Source: Acrocarpospora phusangensis (GTDB lineage Bacteria; Actinomycetota; Actinomycetes; Streptosporangiales; Streptosporangiaceae). From it: 64,000 nt of DNA. This document shows positions 15,315 to 23,966 of the stretch, piece after piece. The stretch spans positions 1 to 64,000 of the forward strand of contig NZ_BOOA01000005.1 of assembly GCF_016862995.1 (NCBI RefSeq), read 5' to 3'. How positions within the stretch are numbered: position 1 is the first letter of the stretch; each line of letters begins with the position of its first letter. The notes beneath the pieces were generated by a model that saw nothing but the letters and a program-made list of their open reading frames with translations, was not told the DNA's origin and searched no databases. A program made the position numbers and the translations under genes.

Positions 15315-16540
15315 TGGGCGTGCTCGACGTCGCCGTGGTGGGCGCCGGGCCGGTCGGGCTCACCGCCGCGCTGGCGCTGGCCGGGCGGGGGATCGCGGTC
15401 ACCGTCTTCGAGGAGGACGCGCTGCTCAGCACCGAGTGGCGGGCCTCCACCTTCCACCCGCCGACCCTGGAGATCGCCTGCGACCTCGGCATCGCCGACG
15501 CCATGCTGGCCGAGGGGCTGATCGCGCGGACGTACCAGATCAGGGACCGGCGGGACGGGCTGATCGCCGAGTTCGACTTCGGCCTGCTGGCCGACGAGAC
15601 CGACTACCCGTTCCGGCTCCAGCTGGAGCAGTACAAGTACACCCAGATCATCAGCGACATGCTGGGCGGCAGGCACCCGGAGGTCGGGGTGCGGATGGGC
15701 GAGGGCATCACGGGCGTCGCCCAGCACGCCGACGCCGCGGTGCTCACCACCGCCTCCGGGGAGCGGGTCGAGGCCCGCTGGGTGCTGGCCGCCGACGGCG
15801 CGCGCAGCACCGTCAGGAAGGCCCTGGGCACCAGCTTCGACGGCCTCACCTACGACCACCGCTACCTGGTGCTGAGCATCGACTACCCGGTTGAGACCCT
15901 GCTGCCGGGCATCTGCGCCGTCAATTACATCGCCGACCCCGACGAGCACCTGCTCATCCTGCGGACCCCGGACGTCTGGCGGGTCGTCGTCGCCGTACGG
16001 CCCGAGCTGCGCGCGGACGAGGTGCTCACCGACGCGTACGTGGCCGGGCGGCTGCGCGGCCTGTTCGGCGACCACCCGGAGCTGCCACTGCGGGAACGGA
16101 AGATCTACTCCGTGCACCAGCGGGTGGCCGGCAACTTCCGGCAGGACCGGGTGCTGTTGCTCGGCGACGCCGCGCACGTCAACAGCCCGATGGGCGGCAT
16201 GGGCCTCAACGGCGGCATCCACGACGCGTTCGACCTGTCCGTCCAGCTCGGCAAGGTGCTGCTGGACGGGGCGGGGCCGGAGGTGCTGGACGCCTGGGCG
16301 CACCGCCGCCGCAAGGCCGCGATCGAGGCGGTGCAGGAGCTCACCCACCGCACCACCACCGAGATGGCCGAGCAGGACGAGGCCGAGCGGCTCGGCTACC
16401 GGCGGCGCATGTCGGAGATCGCGGGCGACCCGGCGCTGGCCAAGGCGTGGATGCTGGACGCCGCGATGATCTCCAACGTGCGCGCCCACGGCCTGCCGCC
16501 CCGCCCGGCCGGGCGCGGGCCCGGAGCCGGAGCGAACTGA
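15314..16540 (+). CDS. FAD-dependent monooxygenase (aromatic hydroxylase type)
   Basis: A 408-residue class A flavoprotein monooxygenase. The N-terminal dinucleotide motif VVGAGPVGLTAALALAGRG is followed by the acid end VFEED. The middle has LAADGARSTVRK (DG motif) and the C-terminal half LLLGDAAHVNSPMGGMGLNGGIHDAFDL (GD motif). It looks like the PHBH / MhpA group that hydroxylates phenolic or related rings with NAD(P)H. The ATG at 15314 shares a base with the preceding TGA; a GTG at 15311 is the alternative. It overlaps the acyl-CoA dehydrogenase gene by 1 bp (TGATG). It is probably an early ring-hydroxylating step. Confidence 0.92.
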   Translation: MGVLDVAVVGAGPVGLTAALALAGRGIAVTVFEEDALLSTEWRASTFHPPTLEIACDLGIADAMLAEGLIARTYQIRDRRDGLIAEFDFGLLADETDYPFRLQLEQYKYTQIISDMLGGRHPEVGVRMGEGITGVAQHADAAVLTTASGERVEARWVLAADGARSTVRKALGTSFDGLTYDHRYLVLSIDYPVETLLPGICAVNYIADPDEHLLILRTPDVWRVVVAVRPELRADEVLTDAYVAGRLRGLFGDHPELPLRERKIYSVHQRVAGNFRQDRVLLLGDAAHVNSPMGGMGLNGGIHDAFDLSVQLGKVLLDGAGPEVLDAWAHRRRKAAIEAVQELTHRTTTEMAEQDEAERLGYRRRMSEIAGDPALAKAWMLDAAMISNVRAHGLPPRPAGRGPGAGAN

Positions 16541-17703
16541 TGGACTTCCAGCTCACCGACGAGCAGCGCGACATCCGCGACACCGCCCGCGCTTTCGTCA
16601 CCAAGGAACTGATGCCGCTGGAGGAGGCGTTCCTGCGGTCCGGGGCGGCCCGGCTGCCCCGCGCCCAGGAACGCGCCCTCCAGGACAAGGCCCGCTCGTT
16701 CGGCTTCTGGGGGATGAGCACCCCGGAGGAGTACGGCGGCATGGCGCTGCCCGCCCTCACCCAGTCCCTCATCCACATCGAACTGGCCAGGACCTGCCTG
16801 CCCTTCCGCTTCGGCGGCGAGGCCGACAACATCCTGTACGGCGCGGACGCCGCCCAGCAGGACGAATACCTGAAACCGACCATCGAGGGCCGCCGGCTCG
16901 GCTGCTTCGCGCTGACCGAACCCGGCGCGGGCTCCGACGTCTCGGCGATCCGCACCACCGCCCGGCGGGACGGCGCCGAGTGGGTGATCAACGGCCAGAA
17001 GACCTTCATCAGCAACGGCGACGAGGCCGACTACGCGATCGTCATCGCGGTCACCGACCCAGGAAACGACGCCCGCAAGGGCTCGACCGCGTTCCTGGTG
17101 GACCGCGACGCCGGGTGGACGTCCGCCCCGATCAGGACCATGGGCAGCTGGCACCAGCCGGCCACGCTCTTCTTCGACCAGGTCAGGGTGCCGGCCGCCA
17201 AGGTGCTCGGCGACGTGGGCGCCGGGTTCGACCTGGCCAAGCGCTGGATCGGCAGGGGCCGGCACGTGATCTCCGCGAACTGCGTCGGCATCGCGGAACG
17301 CTGCCTGCGGCTGGCGGTCGACTACGCCAACCTGCGCGAGACCTTCGGCCGCAGGATCGGCGAGAACCAGGCCGTGCAGTGGATGATCGCCGACTCGGAG
17401 ACCGAGCTGGAGGCGGCCCGCTGGCTCGCCCTGCGCGCTGCGTGGGACGTCGACCGCGGCGCCGACGCGCGGCACTCCGTCGCGATGGCCAAACTCTTCT
17501 GCTGCCAGATGGTAGGCCGGGTTGTCGACCGGGCCCTCCAGATCCACGGTGGCATGGGTTACACGAAGGAACTCCCGCTGGAGGGGTGGTATCGCGCCGT
17601 CCGCGCGATGCGGATCTACGAGGGGACGGATGAGGTCCAGAGGCTCATCCTCTCGCGAGACCTGTTGCGTGGGTTCACCCGGATAGGAGCTCACCTTGCC
17701 TGA
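16540..17703 (+). CDS. Acyl-CoA dehydrogenase
   Basis: A 387-residue flavoprotein that introduces a 2,3-double bond into an acyl-CoA. Family signatures are CFALTEPGAGSD (FAD/substrate loop), WVINGQKTFISNG, and HGGMGYTKELPLEGWYR. IYEGTDEVQRLILSR contains the catalytic Glu of the YEGT-x-E signature. The ATG at 16540 overlaps the monooxygenase TGA by one base. It overlaps the following ligase start by 8 bp if the TTG at 17696 is used. It supports beta-oxidation-like processing of a side chain or ring-opened CoA ester, feeding the MaoC hydratase two genes downstream. Confidence 0.95.
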   Translation: MDFQLTDEQRDIRDTARAFVTKELMPLEEAFLRSGAARLPRAQERALQDKARSFGFWGMSTPEEYGGMALPALTQSLIHIELARTCLPFRFGGEADNILYGADAAQQDEYLKPTIEGRRLGCFALTEPGAGSDVSAIRTTARRDGAEWVINGQKTFISNGDEADYAIVIAVTDPGNDARKGSTAFLVDRDAGWTSAPIRTMGSWHQPATLFFDQVRVPAAKVLGDVGAGFDLAKRWIGRGRHVISANCVGIAERCLRLAVDYANLRETFGRRIGENQAVQWMIADSETELEAARWLALRAAWDVDRGADARHSVAMAKLFCCQMVGRVVDRALQIHGGMGYTKELPLEGWYRAVRAMRIYEGTDEVQRLILSRDLLRGFTRIGAHLA

Positions 17704-19372
17704 GAACGTGGAGCCACTGATGACCGAACCACAGATGAGCGTGGCCGCCGCGTTGCGCGCGGCGGCGCTGGCGGCCAGCGACCGCCCCGCCATGATCCAG
17801 GGCGACCTGCGGCGGGGGTACCGCGAGCTGGAGGCCCGCGCCGAGCGGCTCGCCGCGGCGCTCGCCGCGCGGGGCGTAGGCCCCGGCTCGACCGTGGCCA
17901 TCGCCCTCTTCAACTCCTTCGAGTACGTGGAGACCGTCTACGCCGCGTTCAAGCTCGGCGCCCAGCCGGTCAACGTCAACTACCGCTACCGCGAGCGGGA
18001 ACTGCGGTACGTGCTGGAGTACACGGACGCGGCGGCGCTCGTCTACGACGTGAGCCTGGCCGACCGGATCCGCGGCGTCCTGCCCGACCTGGCCGCGCCG
18101 GTCGCCCTGTTCGAGGTGGGCGGCGACGCGGAGGCGTCGTTACCGGAGGCGCTGCCCTTCGAGCCGGCCGCCACCGAGACCGGCGCCGGGGTTCCCCGGG
18201 ACGGCGAGGACTCCCCGCACGGGATCATCCTGCTCACCGGCGGCACGACCGGCACGCCCAAGGGAGTGATCTGGGACCGTGACGGGCTGCTCGGGATCTT
18301 CACGTCGATCTTCCGCCAGCACGACCTGCCCACTCCCCGCACTCCGGCGGAGGTCGACAAGGCCGTCCGCGCGCTGCAGGAGAACGACCAGGTCCCCGTG
18401 GTGCTGCCGATGTCGCCCCTGATGCACGGGACGGGCTTCTTCAACTCGATGCGCACCCTGATGGGCGGGGGCACGCTCTGCTTCTGCGCCTCCCGCTCGC
18501 TGGACGCCGACGAGGTGTGGCAGACCGTGGAACGCCACGCGGTGACCGAGATGGTCATCGTCGGCGACGCCTTCGGCCGCCCGCTGGTGGCGGCGCTGGA
18601 GGCGGCCGAGCGCGCGGAACGCCCGTACGACCTGCGGAGCCTGCGGCGGATGACCAGCTCAGGGGTGCTGTGGAGCGCGGAGGTGAAACGGGAGCTCCTG
18701 CGCCGGGGCCGGGAGCTGACGCTGGTCGACAACATCTCCGCGTCGGAGGGCGGGCCGTTCGGCCTGGCGGAGGTGCGTTCCGTGGCCGACGTGGCCGACG
18801 GGCGCTTCTCGCTGGCCTCGGTGGCCCGGGTGCTGGACGAGCACGACCAGGACATCGAGCCGGGCACCGGCCAGGTGGGCGTGCTGGCCAGCGCGGGACC
18901 GCAGCCGGTCGGCTACCTGCACGACCCGGAGCGCACGGCCAGGATCTGGCGGACCATCGACGGCGTGCGCTACGCCGTGCCGGGCGACCTGGCCTCGCTG
19001 GACGCGGACGGGCGGCTCATCCTGCTGGGGCGCGGCGACGGCGTCGTCAACACCGGCGGGGAGAAGGTCTTCCCCGAGGAGGTCGAGCAGGCGCTGATCA
19101 CGCACCCGGCCGTGGACGACGCGATCGTGGTCGGCATCCCCGACCCGCGCTGGGGCCAGATCGTGACCGCCGTGGTCTCCCCGGAGGGCGCGCTGGACGA
19201 GGTGCCGGACGACGAGCTGATCCAGCACGTACGGGATCGGCTGGCCGCGTACAAGAGCCCGCGCCGGATCATCCGGGTGGACGTGGTCCCCCGTACGCCG
19301 GCGGGCAAGGCCAACCGCGCGCTCGCCCGGCAGTTGGTCACCGACCACACCCCGACAGAGGAGACAGCGTGA
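17696..19372 (+). CDS. AMP-dependent acyl-CoA synthetase/ligase
   Basis: A 558-residue ANL-superfamily ligase, paralogous to the one at 7329-8894. The phosphate-binding loop LLTGGTTGTPKGV replaces the more usual TSGTTG. The hinge PGDLASLDADGRLILLGRGD and terminal PRTPAGKANRALARQ with the catalytic Lys are intact. The TTG at 17696 has AGGAG six bases upstream; ATG at 17720 with GGAG before it is nearly as good. It overlaps the MaoC gene by 4 bp. It resembles actinobacterial fatty-acid or steroid side-chain CoA ligases such as the FadD19 type, so a bulky alicyclic or aromatic acid is plausible but unproven. Confidence 0.92.
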   Translation: MPENVEPLMTEPQMSVAAALRAAALAASDRPAMIQGDLRRGYRELEARAERLAAALAARGVGPGSTVAIALFNSFEYVETVYAAFKLGAQPVNVNYRYRERELRYVLEYTDAAALVYDVSLADRIRGVLPDLAAPVALFEVGGDAEASLPEALPFEPAATETGAGVPRDGEDSPHGIILLTGGTTGTPKGVIWDRDGLLGIFTSIFRQHDLPTPRTPAEVDKAVRALQENDQVPVVLPMSPLMHGTGFFNSMRTLMGGGTLCFCASRSLDADEVWQTVERHAVTEMVIVGDAFGRPLVAALEAAERAERPYDLRSLRRMTSSGVLWSAEVKRELLRRGRELTLVDNISASEGGPFGLAEVRSVADVADGRFSLASVARVLDEHDQDIEPGTGQVGVLASAGPQPVGYLHDPERTARIWRTIDGVRYAVPGDLASLDADGRLILLGRGDGVVNTGGEKVFPEEVEQALITHPAVDDAIVVGIPDPRWGQIVTAVVSPEGALDEVPDDELIQHVRDRLAAYKSPRRIIRVDVVPRTPAGKANRALARQLVTDHTPTEETA

Positions 19373-19776
19373 CACCGTTCCCGATCGAGCGAGGCCACGT
19401 GCTGGCGTTCGCCCGGGCGCTGGGCGAGGACACGGACGCCGTGCCGCCCACCTTCCCCATCGCGTTCGCCCAGTTCGACCCGGACTGGCCGCTGCGCATG
19501 GAGCCGGGGCGGCCGTGGCACGGCTCCGGCGCGGAACCGGGCGCGGCCGGGCAGGGCTCGGGCGGGCTCCACGCGGAGCAGGAGTTCGAGTACTTCCGGC
19601 CCATCCGGGTGGGGGAGACGCTGTCCGCGCGGCGCAGCGACGGCCGTACGTGGGAGAAGGCGGGCAGCCGGGGTGTGCTGCACTTCGCCGAACGGCACAT
19701 CGAGTTCTACGACGAGGACGGGAAGCTGGTCGCCCGCTCGACGACCGTGTCGGTGCGGGTGGAGGCGGCGTCATGA
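19369..19776 (+). CDS. MaoC N-terminal-domain dehydratase-like subunit
   Basis: A 135-residue hot-dog-fold protein of the FAS1-type / MaoC_dehydrat_N group (PF13452). It begins VTPFPIERGHVLAFARALG and contains HAEQEFEYFRPIRVGETLSA and GVLHFAERHIEFYDEDGKLVA. It lacks the D-x-x-x-x-H hydratase dyad, which its downstream neighbour has. The two probably form a heteromeric enoyl-CoA hydratase, as in other actinobacterial paired MaoC genes (e.g. ChsH1/ChsH2-type arrangements). The GTG start and the ligase TGA overlap as GTGA, and the stop overlaps the partner start as ATGA. Confidence 0.88.
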   Translation: MTPFPIERGHVLAFARALGEDTDAVPPTFPIAFAQFDPDWPLRMEPGRPWHGSGAEPGAAGQGSGGLHAEQEFEYFRPIRVGETLSARRSDGRTWEKAGSRGVLHFAERHIEFYDEDGKLVARSTTVSVRVEAAS

Positions 19777-20189
19777 CCCAGGTGGGAACCGAGATCACCC
19801 GGGTCATGGTCACCGACCTGAAGCGCACCCAGATCGTCATGTACGCCGGCGCCTCCGGCGACTACAACCCCCTGCACACCGACGAGCCGTACGCGACGAA
19901 GATCGCCGGCAACCCCACGGTGATGGCGCACGGCATGATCACCATGGGCCTGGCCGGGCGGGTGCTGACCGACTGGTTCGGGCACGAGAACATCCTCCGC
20001 TACCGGGCCAGGTTCAAGGCCCCGGTCTGGCCGGGCGACACCATCACGGTGACCGCCAAGGTGACCGGCCTGGCCGAGGTGGACGGCGCGCGGCACGCCG
20101 AGCTGACCCTGTCGGCGGTCAACGCGGTCGGCGCCGAGGTGCTCAGCGGCACCGCCACCGCCCGCGTCCCGGACGGAGCGGCCGGATGA
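19773..20189 (+). CDS. MaoC-type enoyl-CoA hydratase subunit
   Basis: A 138-residue hot-dog hydratase. The catalytic dyad is in GDYNPLHTD with Asp30 and His35, followed by VMAHGMITMGLAG, the family's helix. The C-terminal beta-sheet includes FKAPVWPGDTITVTAKV. With the catalytically bare MaoC_N partner immediately upstream it should hydrate the enoyl-CoA made by the acyl-CoA dehydrogenase at 16540-17703. It is coupled by 4-bp overlaps on both sides. The substrate class follows from the operon, not from this sequence. Confidence 0.92.
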   Translation: MTQVGTEITRVMVTDLKRTQIVMYAGASGDYNPLHTDEPYATKIAGNPTVMAHGMITMGLAGRVLTDWFGHENILRYRARFKAPVWPGDTITVTAKVTGLAEVDGARHAELTLSAVNAVGAEVLSGTATARVPDGAAG

Positions 20190-21079
20190 GCGGCGAGGCT
20201 GTGGGCGTGCCCATGGACGTGGCCGCGCTGGAGGCGATCGACGTGCACACCCACGTGCACGCGTCGGTCCTGGACGAGCCGGGCGGCGACGGCGACGGCT
20301 TCGCCGCCATGGCCGACTACTTCAAGGCGGGCCAGGTCACCCGGTTCACGATCCCGATGATGGCCGACTACTACCGGCAGCGGCGCATGGCCGCGGTGGT
20401 CTTCACCGTGGACACCATGCACGTCAGCGGGCGCGAGCAGAAGCCGTCCAACGAGGAGATCGCCGAGCAGGCGGCCCTCCATGCCGACGTGCTGATCCCG
20501 TTCGCCAGCATCGACCCCCACCGGGGCGCGGCCGGCGCCAGGGCCGCCCGCCGCCTGATCGAGCGGTACGGCGTGCGCGGCTTCAAGTTCCACCCCACGT
20601 CGCAGGCGTTCTACCCGAACGACCGCATGGCGTACCCGCTGTACGAGGTGATCGCCGAGCACGGCCTGACGGCGCTGTTCCACACCGGCCAGACCGGCGC
20701 GGGCGCGGGCACCCCGGGCGGCGGCGGGCTGCGCCTGAAGTACTCCAACCCGATGCACGTGGACGACGTGGCGGCCGACTTCCCCGACCTGCAGATCATC
20801 CTGGCCCACCCGTCCTTCCCCTGGCAGGACGAGGCGCTGGCGGTCGCCCTGCACAAGCCGAAGGTGCACATCGACCTGTCCGGCTGGTCGCCCAAGTACT
20901 TCCCGCCGCTGCTGGTGCAGTACGCCAACACGCTGCTGAAGGACAAGGTGCTGTTCGGCTCCGACTTCCCGATGATCACGCCGGAGCGGTGGCTGGCCGA
21001 CTTCGGCAAGCTGGAGATCCGCGACGAGGTCCGCCCGAAGATCCTCAAAGAGAACGCGGCCCGCCTGCTCGGCCTCTGA
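20186..21079 (+). CDS. Amidohydrolase family 2 protein
   Basis: A 297-residue metal-dependent amidohydrolase_2 protein, the third in this window. The metal motif is IDVHTHVH with His21 and His23. FKFHPTSQAFYPND, LFHTGQTG, IILAHPSFPW and LFGSDFPM then follow, covering the further metal His residues and the active-site Asp. The ATG at 20186 overlaps the MaoC stop by 4 bp. Members of this branch include 4-oxalomesaconate-, ACMSD- and resorcylate-type decarboxylases or hydratases. It is distinct from the leftward paralogues, so it is likely to act on a different intermediate. Confidence 0.9.
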   Translation: MSGEAVGVPMDVAALEAIDVHTHVHASVLDEPGGDGDGFAAMADYFKAGQVTRFTIPMMADYYRQRRMAAVVFTVDTMHVSGREQKPSNEEIAEQAALHADVLIPFASIDPHRGAAGARAARRLIERYGVRGFKFHPTSQAFYPNDRMAYPLYEVIAEHGLTALFHTGQTGAGAGTPGGGGLRLKYSNPMHVDDVAADFPDLQIILAHPSFPWQDEALAVALHKPKVHIDLSGWSPKYFPPLLVQYANTLLKDKVLFGSDFPMITPERWLADFGKLEIRDEVRPKILKENAARLLGL

Positions 21080-21094
21080 TTCCCAGGAGTTCAC

Positions 21095-22600
21095 ATGTAC
21101 CACGCGGGGCCGTACGACCGGATCGTCGACGTCGTCGTGCTCGGGTTCGGCGACGCCGGCGCGGTCGCCGCCGTCACCGCGCACGACGAGGGCGCCGAGG
21201 TCCTCGTCATCGAGAAGCAGCAGGCCCGCGGCCACCGGCCCAACAGCAGGTACGCCGCGGGCTTCTTCCTGGTGCCCACGGACGTCGAGCGCGCCATCGA
21301 GTACCTGACCGCGCTCTACGCCGTCAACGGCGAGACCGTCGACCCCGGCCTGATCCGCGCGTGGGCCGCCGAGACCGCCGCCAACCCGGCCTGGCTGGAC
21401 CGCCACGGCTGCGGCTACACCGACACGGGCATCCTCGGCGAACACCACACCGTGCCCGCCCACGACGCCATCACCGTCTACAAGGCCAAACCGGGCCCCC
21501 ATCCGGACGGCTACACCGGCTGCCCCATGCACGGCTTCCTGCGCACCCTCGTCGACGACCGCGGCCTCGAGGTCCAGTACGGCACCGCCGCCCGCTGGCT
21601 CCTCACCGACGAACGCGGCGCGGTCACGGGCGTCCGCGTCGAACGCGACGGCCGCACCGAAGACGTCGGCGTGCGGCGGGGCGTGGTGCTCGCCGTGGGC
21701 GGCTTCGAGGCGAGCGCACGCCTGAAGACGCAGCACCTGCCGCTCACCCCCGTGCACTTCTACGGCACCCGGCACAACACCGGCGACGGCGTCGCCATGG
21801 CCGTGGAGGCGGGCGCCGAACTCTGGCACATGAACGTCTGGCCGGGCCACTTCGTGGCCCACTTCCCCGGCAGCGGGTACGACGGGGGCGTCGCCATCGA
21901 CCTGTGGGGCTCCGGCAGGTTCGCCCCGCCGGCCGACCGGCGCCCACCGGGTTCGATCTTCGTGGACGGCTCCGCGCGCCGGTTCCTCGCCGAGCCGGGC
22001 CCGCAGCACGCGGCCCACCTGGAACTGCTCGGCATGGACGCGGCCCGGCTGACCCGTCCCCGCGTACCCACCTGGTGGATCTTCGACCAGGAGAGGTTCG
22101 ACGCGGCCACGCTCGTCCCGACCTACTCCGGTCCCGCGGGACCGGTCGGCGACCTCGCCTGGAGCGCGGACAACACCGAGGAGCTGAGCCGCGGCTGGAT
22201 CCTGTTCGCGGACTCGGCGGGCGAGCTGGCGAAGCTCTGCGGCCTGGACCCGGAGACCCTGGAGAGCACGATCGCCGGGTACAACGCCTGCTGCGCGGCC
22301 GGGACGGACGCCGAGTTCGGCCGCGACCCGGCCACCCTGACCCCGATCGACGGGCCGCGCTACTACGCGCTGCCCCTGTGGCCGGGCGGCTCCCACACGG
22401 TGGGCGGCCCGCGCCGGGACGCCCGGAGCCGGGTGATCTCCGTGCGCGGGGGTTTCGTGGAAAACCTCTACTCCGCCGGTGAGCTAGGATCTTTGCACGG
22501 ATTGCTCTATCCGGCCGGTGGAGGAAGCATCGCGGAATGCCTCGCGTTCGGCCGGATCGCGGGGCGCAACGCCGCGGCCGGCAGGATCATCGGGGGATGA
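21095..22600 (+). CDS. FAD-binding oxidoreductase (KstD / fumarate reductase flavoprotein family)
   Basis: A 501-residue FAD_binding_2 protein. The N-terminal VVVLGFGDAGAVAAVTAHDE is the nucleotide motif, followed by VLVIEKQ. RYAAGFFLVP lies near the flavin, and GELGSLHGLLYPAGGGSIAE ends in the C-terminal FAD motif. The family includes 3-ketosteroid delta-1-dehydrogenases and fumarate reductase-like enzymes that abstract or add hydrogens across C-C bonds of ketones. The ATG has CCCAGGAG upstream. It is the last enzyme gene of the operon. Desaturation of a cyclic ketone is the favoured idea; reduction of an enoate is the alternative. Confidence 0.9.
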   Translation: MYHAGPYDRIVDVVVLGFGDAGAVAAVTAHDEGAEVLVIEKQQARGHRPNSRYAAGFFLVPTDVERAIEYLTALYAVNGETVDPGLIRAWAAETAANPAWLDRHGCGYTDTGILGEHHTVPAHDAITVYKAKPGPHPDGYTGCPMHGFLRTLVDDRGLEVQYGTAARWLLTDERGAVTGVRVERDGRTEDVGVRRGVVLAVGGFEASARLKTQHLPLTPVHFYGTRHNTGDGVAMAVEAGAELWHMNVWPGHFVAHFPGSGYDGGVAIDLWGSGRFAPPADRRPPGSIFVDGSARRFLAEPGPQHAAHLELLGMDAARLTRPRVPTWWIFDQERFDAATLVPTYSGPAGPVGDLAWSADNTEELSRGWILFADSAGELAKLCGLDPETLESTIAGYNACCAAGTDAEFGRDPATLTPIDGPRYYALPLWPGGSHTVGGPRRDARSRVISVRGGFVENLYSAGELGSLHGLLYPAGGGSIAECLAFGRIAGRNAAAGRIIGG

Positions 22601-22660
22601 TCCGGATGCGGCGAATCGGGGCGCGCAGGTGGACACCGACAGCGGTTGGGGTGACTTCGT

Positions 22661-23368
22661 TTGGGCGCAGGTGATCACGCCACCGAGGGCGCGGCGCCGG
22701 TCAGCGGTTCGCAGACTCTGGACCGGGGTCTGAAACTGCTCGAACTGCTCGCCTCCGAGGACCGGGACATGACGGTGGCCGAACTGGCCGCCTCCCTGGG
22801 CATGCACCGGCAGGCCGTCTACCGGCTGCTGACCACCCTGCGCTCCCACCGCCTGGCCGCCGAGGGCAGCTCGGGCCGCTACCGGCTGGGCCTGGGCGTG
22901 ATCCAGCTGGCCCGCCAGGCCAATCCCCACCTGCGCCGCGCGGTCCTGCCCCACCTGCGCACCCTGGCGGAGGAGCTCGGCGTCACCGCCCAGTGCGTGG
23001 TCGCCGAGGGCGACGACGCGGTGGTGCTCGCCGTGGTCGAGCCCTCCGACGCGGTCTTCCACCTCTCCCAGCGCAGCGGCGCCCGCCACGCGCTGGCCCA
23101 GGGCGCGAGCGGCATCGCCATCATGATGTCCCGCGATCCACAGCCGAGGGACTCCGAGGCCGTGATCGAGGCCAGGTCCCGCGGCTACGCCGTCTCCCGC
23201 GGCACCCTGACCCCGGGCGCGGTCGGCATCGCCGTCCCGCTCTACGCCTCCGAGGGCGACGCGATGGACGCCAGCCTGGGCATCGTCTCCATGATCGACC
23301 TCGACGTGGAGCGTACGGCCAGCCGCCTGATCGCCGCCGCCGACGAGATCACCGCCACCGAGCTCTGA
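22661..23368 (+). CDS. IclR family transcriptional regulator
   Basis: A 235-residue regulator. The winged helix-turn-helix lies at about residues 16-75 (SQTLDRGLKLLELLASE, MTVAELAASLGMHRQAVYRLL, GRYRLGLGVIQLA). The C-terminal effector domain contains GVTAQCVVAEGDDAVVL and the signature GAVGIAVPLYA. The only workable start is TTG at 22661, with TTGGGGTGA about 8 bp before it. It is the only regulator gene in the catabolic island, so it is the first candidate to bind the repeated GGAC-N5-GTMC elements. IclR proteins usually respond to a pathway metabolite. Direct binding is inference. Confidence 0.9.
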   Translation: MGAGDHATEGAAPVSGSQTLDRGLKLLELLASEDRDMTVAELAASLGMHRQAVYRLLTTLRSHRLAAEGSSGRYRLGLGVIQLARQANPHLRRAVLPHLRTLAEELGVTAQCVVAEGDDAVVLAVVEPSDAVFHLSQRSGARHALAQGASGIAIMMSRDPQPRDSEAVIEARSRGYAVSRGTLTPGAVGIAVPLYASEGDAMDASLGIVSMIDLDVERTASRLIAAADEITATEL

Positions 23369-23373
23369 CGCCC

Positions 23374-23408
23374 GGACGGCGTCCCGGACCCCGTCCGGGA
23401 CGCCGTCC
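23374..23408 (+). terminator. Perfect 16-bp hairpin after the IclR gene
   Basis: Arms 23374-23389 and 23393-23408 are exact inverted repeats around a CCC loop. There is no U-tract, as is common in high-GC actinomycetes. It lies between the IclR stop and the convergent secreted-protein stop at 23423, so it can end transcription from both sides. Confidence 0.75.
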
Positions 23409-23422
23409 GCGCCGTCACGGCA

Positions 23423-23815
23423 TCAGGTGAAGTTGCGCAGGCGGATCGACAGCACGCAGTTGTTGGAGTTCGCCTCCAGCCGGTGGTTGTGGCCGATCGC
23501 GAGGTCGTACACCTTGAACGTGGTGGAGCTGCTCAGGAGGTACTTGGTGCCGCCGCCCTCCCAGGACCAGTTGTTGTTGAGGTCGTACAGGTCCCAGCGC
23601 ACGTGACAGACCGCCGAGCCGGTGGGGTTGAGCCTGACTTCGAGCCACCCCTCCGAGCTGTGCGGCTCCAGACCTCCCGTGCCGCACGAAATCACCGGGG
23701 GCGTGCTGCAGGTGCGGGTGCCGTACGGCTCCGCCGCGGCCGGGCCGGCCGCCAGGGACACCCCCAGGAGTGCCGTCAGCATGGCGCCCGCCAGCTTCAG
23801 CCCACGTGTTCTCAT
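23423..23815 (-). CDS. Small secreted protein of unknown function
   Basis: A 130-residue exported protein. A Sec signal peptide (MRTRGLKLAGAMLTALLGVS then LAAGPAAAEP, cleavage likely after AAA-E) is followed by a beta-rich domain of about 100 residues. That domain contains TCSTPPVISCGTG, SAVCHVRWDLYDLNNNWSW and NNCVLSIRLRNF, so four cysteines could form two disulfides. The ATG at 23815 has GAGGAGG five bases upstream. It is divergent from the SARP-STAND-WD40 regulator across 151 bp containing four 11-bp-spaced motif copies. I do not recognise a family. It may be the regulator's target. Confidence 0.82.
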   Translation of the reverse strand: MRTRGLKLAGAMLTALLGVSLAAGPAAAEPYGTRTCSTPPVISCGTGGLEPHSSEGWLEVRLNPTGSAVCHVRWDLYDLNNNWSWEGGGTKYLLSSSTTFKVYDLAIGHNHRLEANSNNCVLSIRLRNFT

Positions 23816-23861
23816 CTTGCCTCCTCGTCGTTGGAGCAACGGGCTGATCGTGGGATTCGCC

Positions 23862-23901
23862 GGTATAGAAACGGTATAGACGCCCCTGAAACGACCCTGA
23901 C
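23862..23901. promoter_or_regulatory. Four 11-bp-phased heptamers, candidate SARP operator
   Basis: GGTATAG occurs at 23862 and 23873, and CCCTGAA/CCCTGAC at 23884 and 23895, so all four starts are exactly 11 bp apart. SARP regulators are known to bind heptamer direct repeats at 11-bp spacing near the -35 region. The block sits 47 bp upstream of the secreted-protein ATG and 66 bp upstream of the SARP-type gene. Autoregulation or control of the divergent gene is inferred. Confidence 0.55.
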
Positions 23902-23966
23902 AGGGCATTTGACAGGGCGGCCGGAGATCCAAGATCCTTCCAGTCCTGGAATCCGATGGGGGCGGA

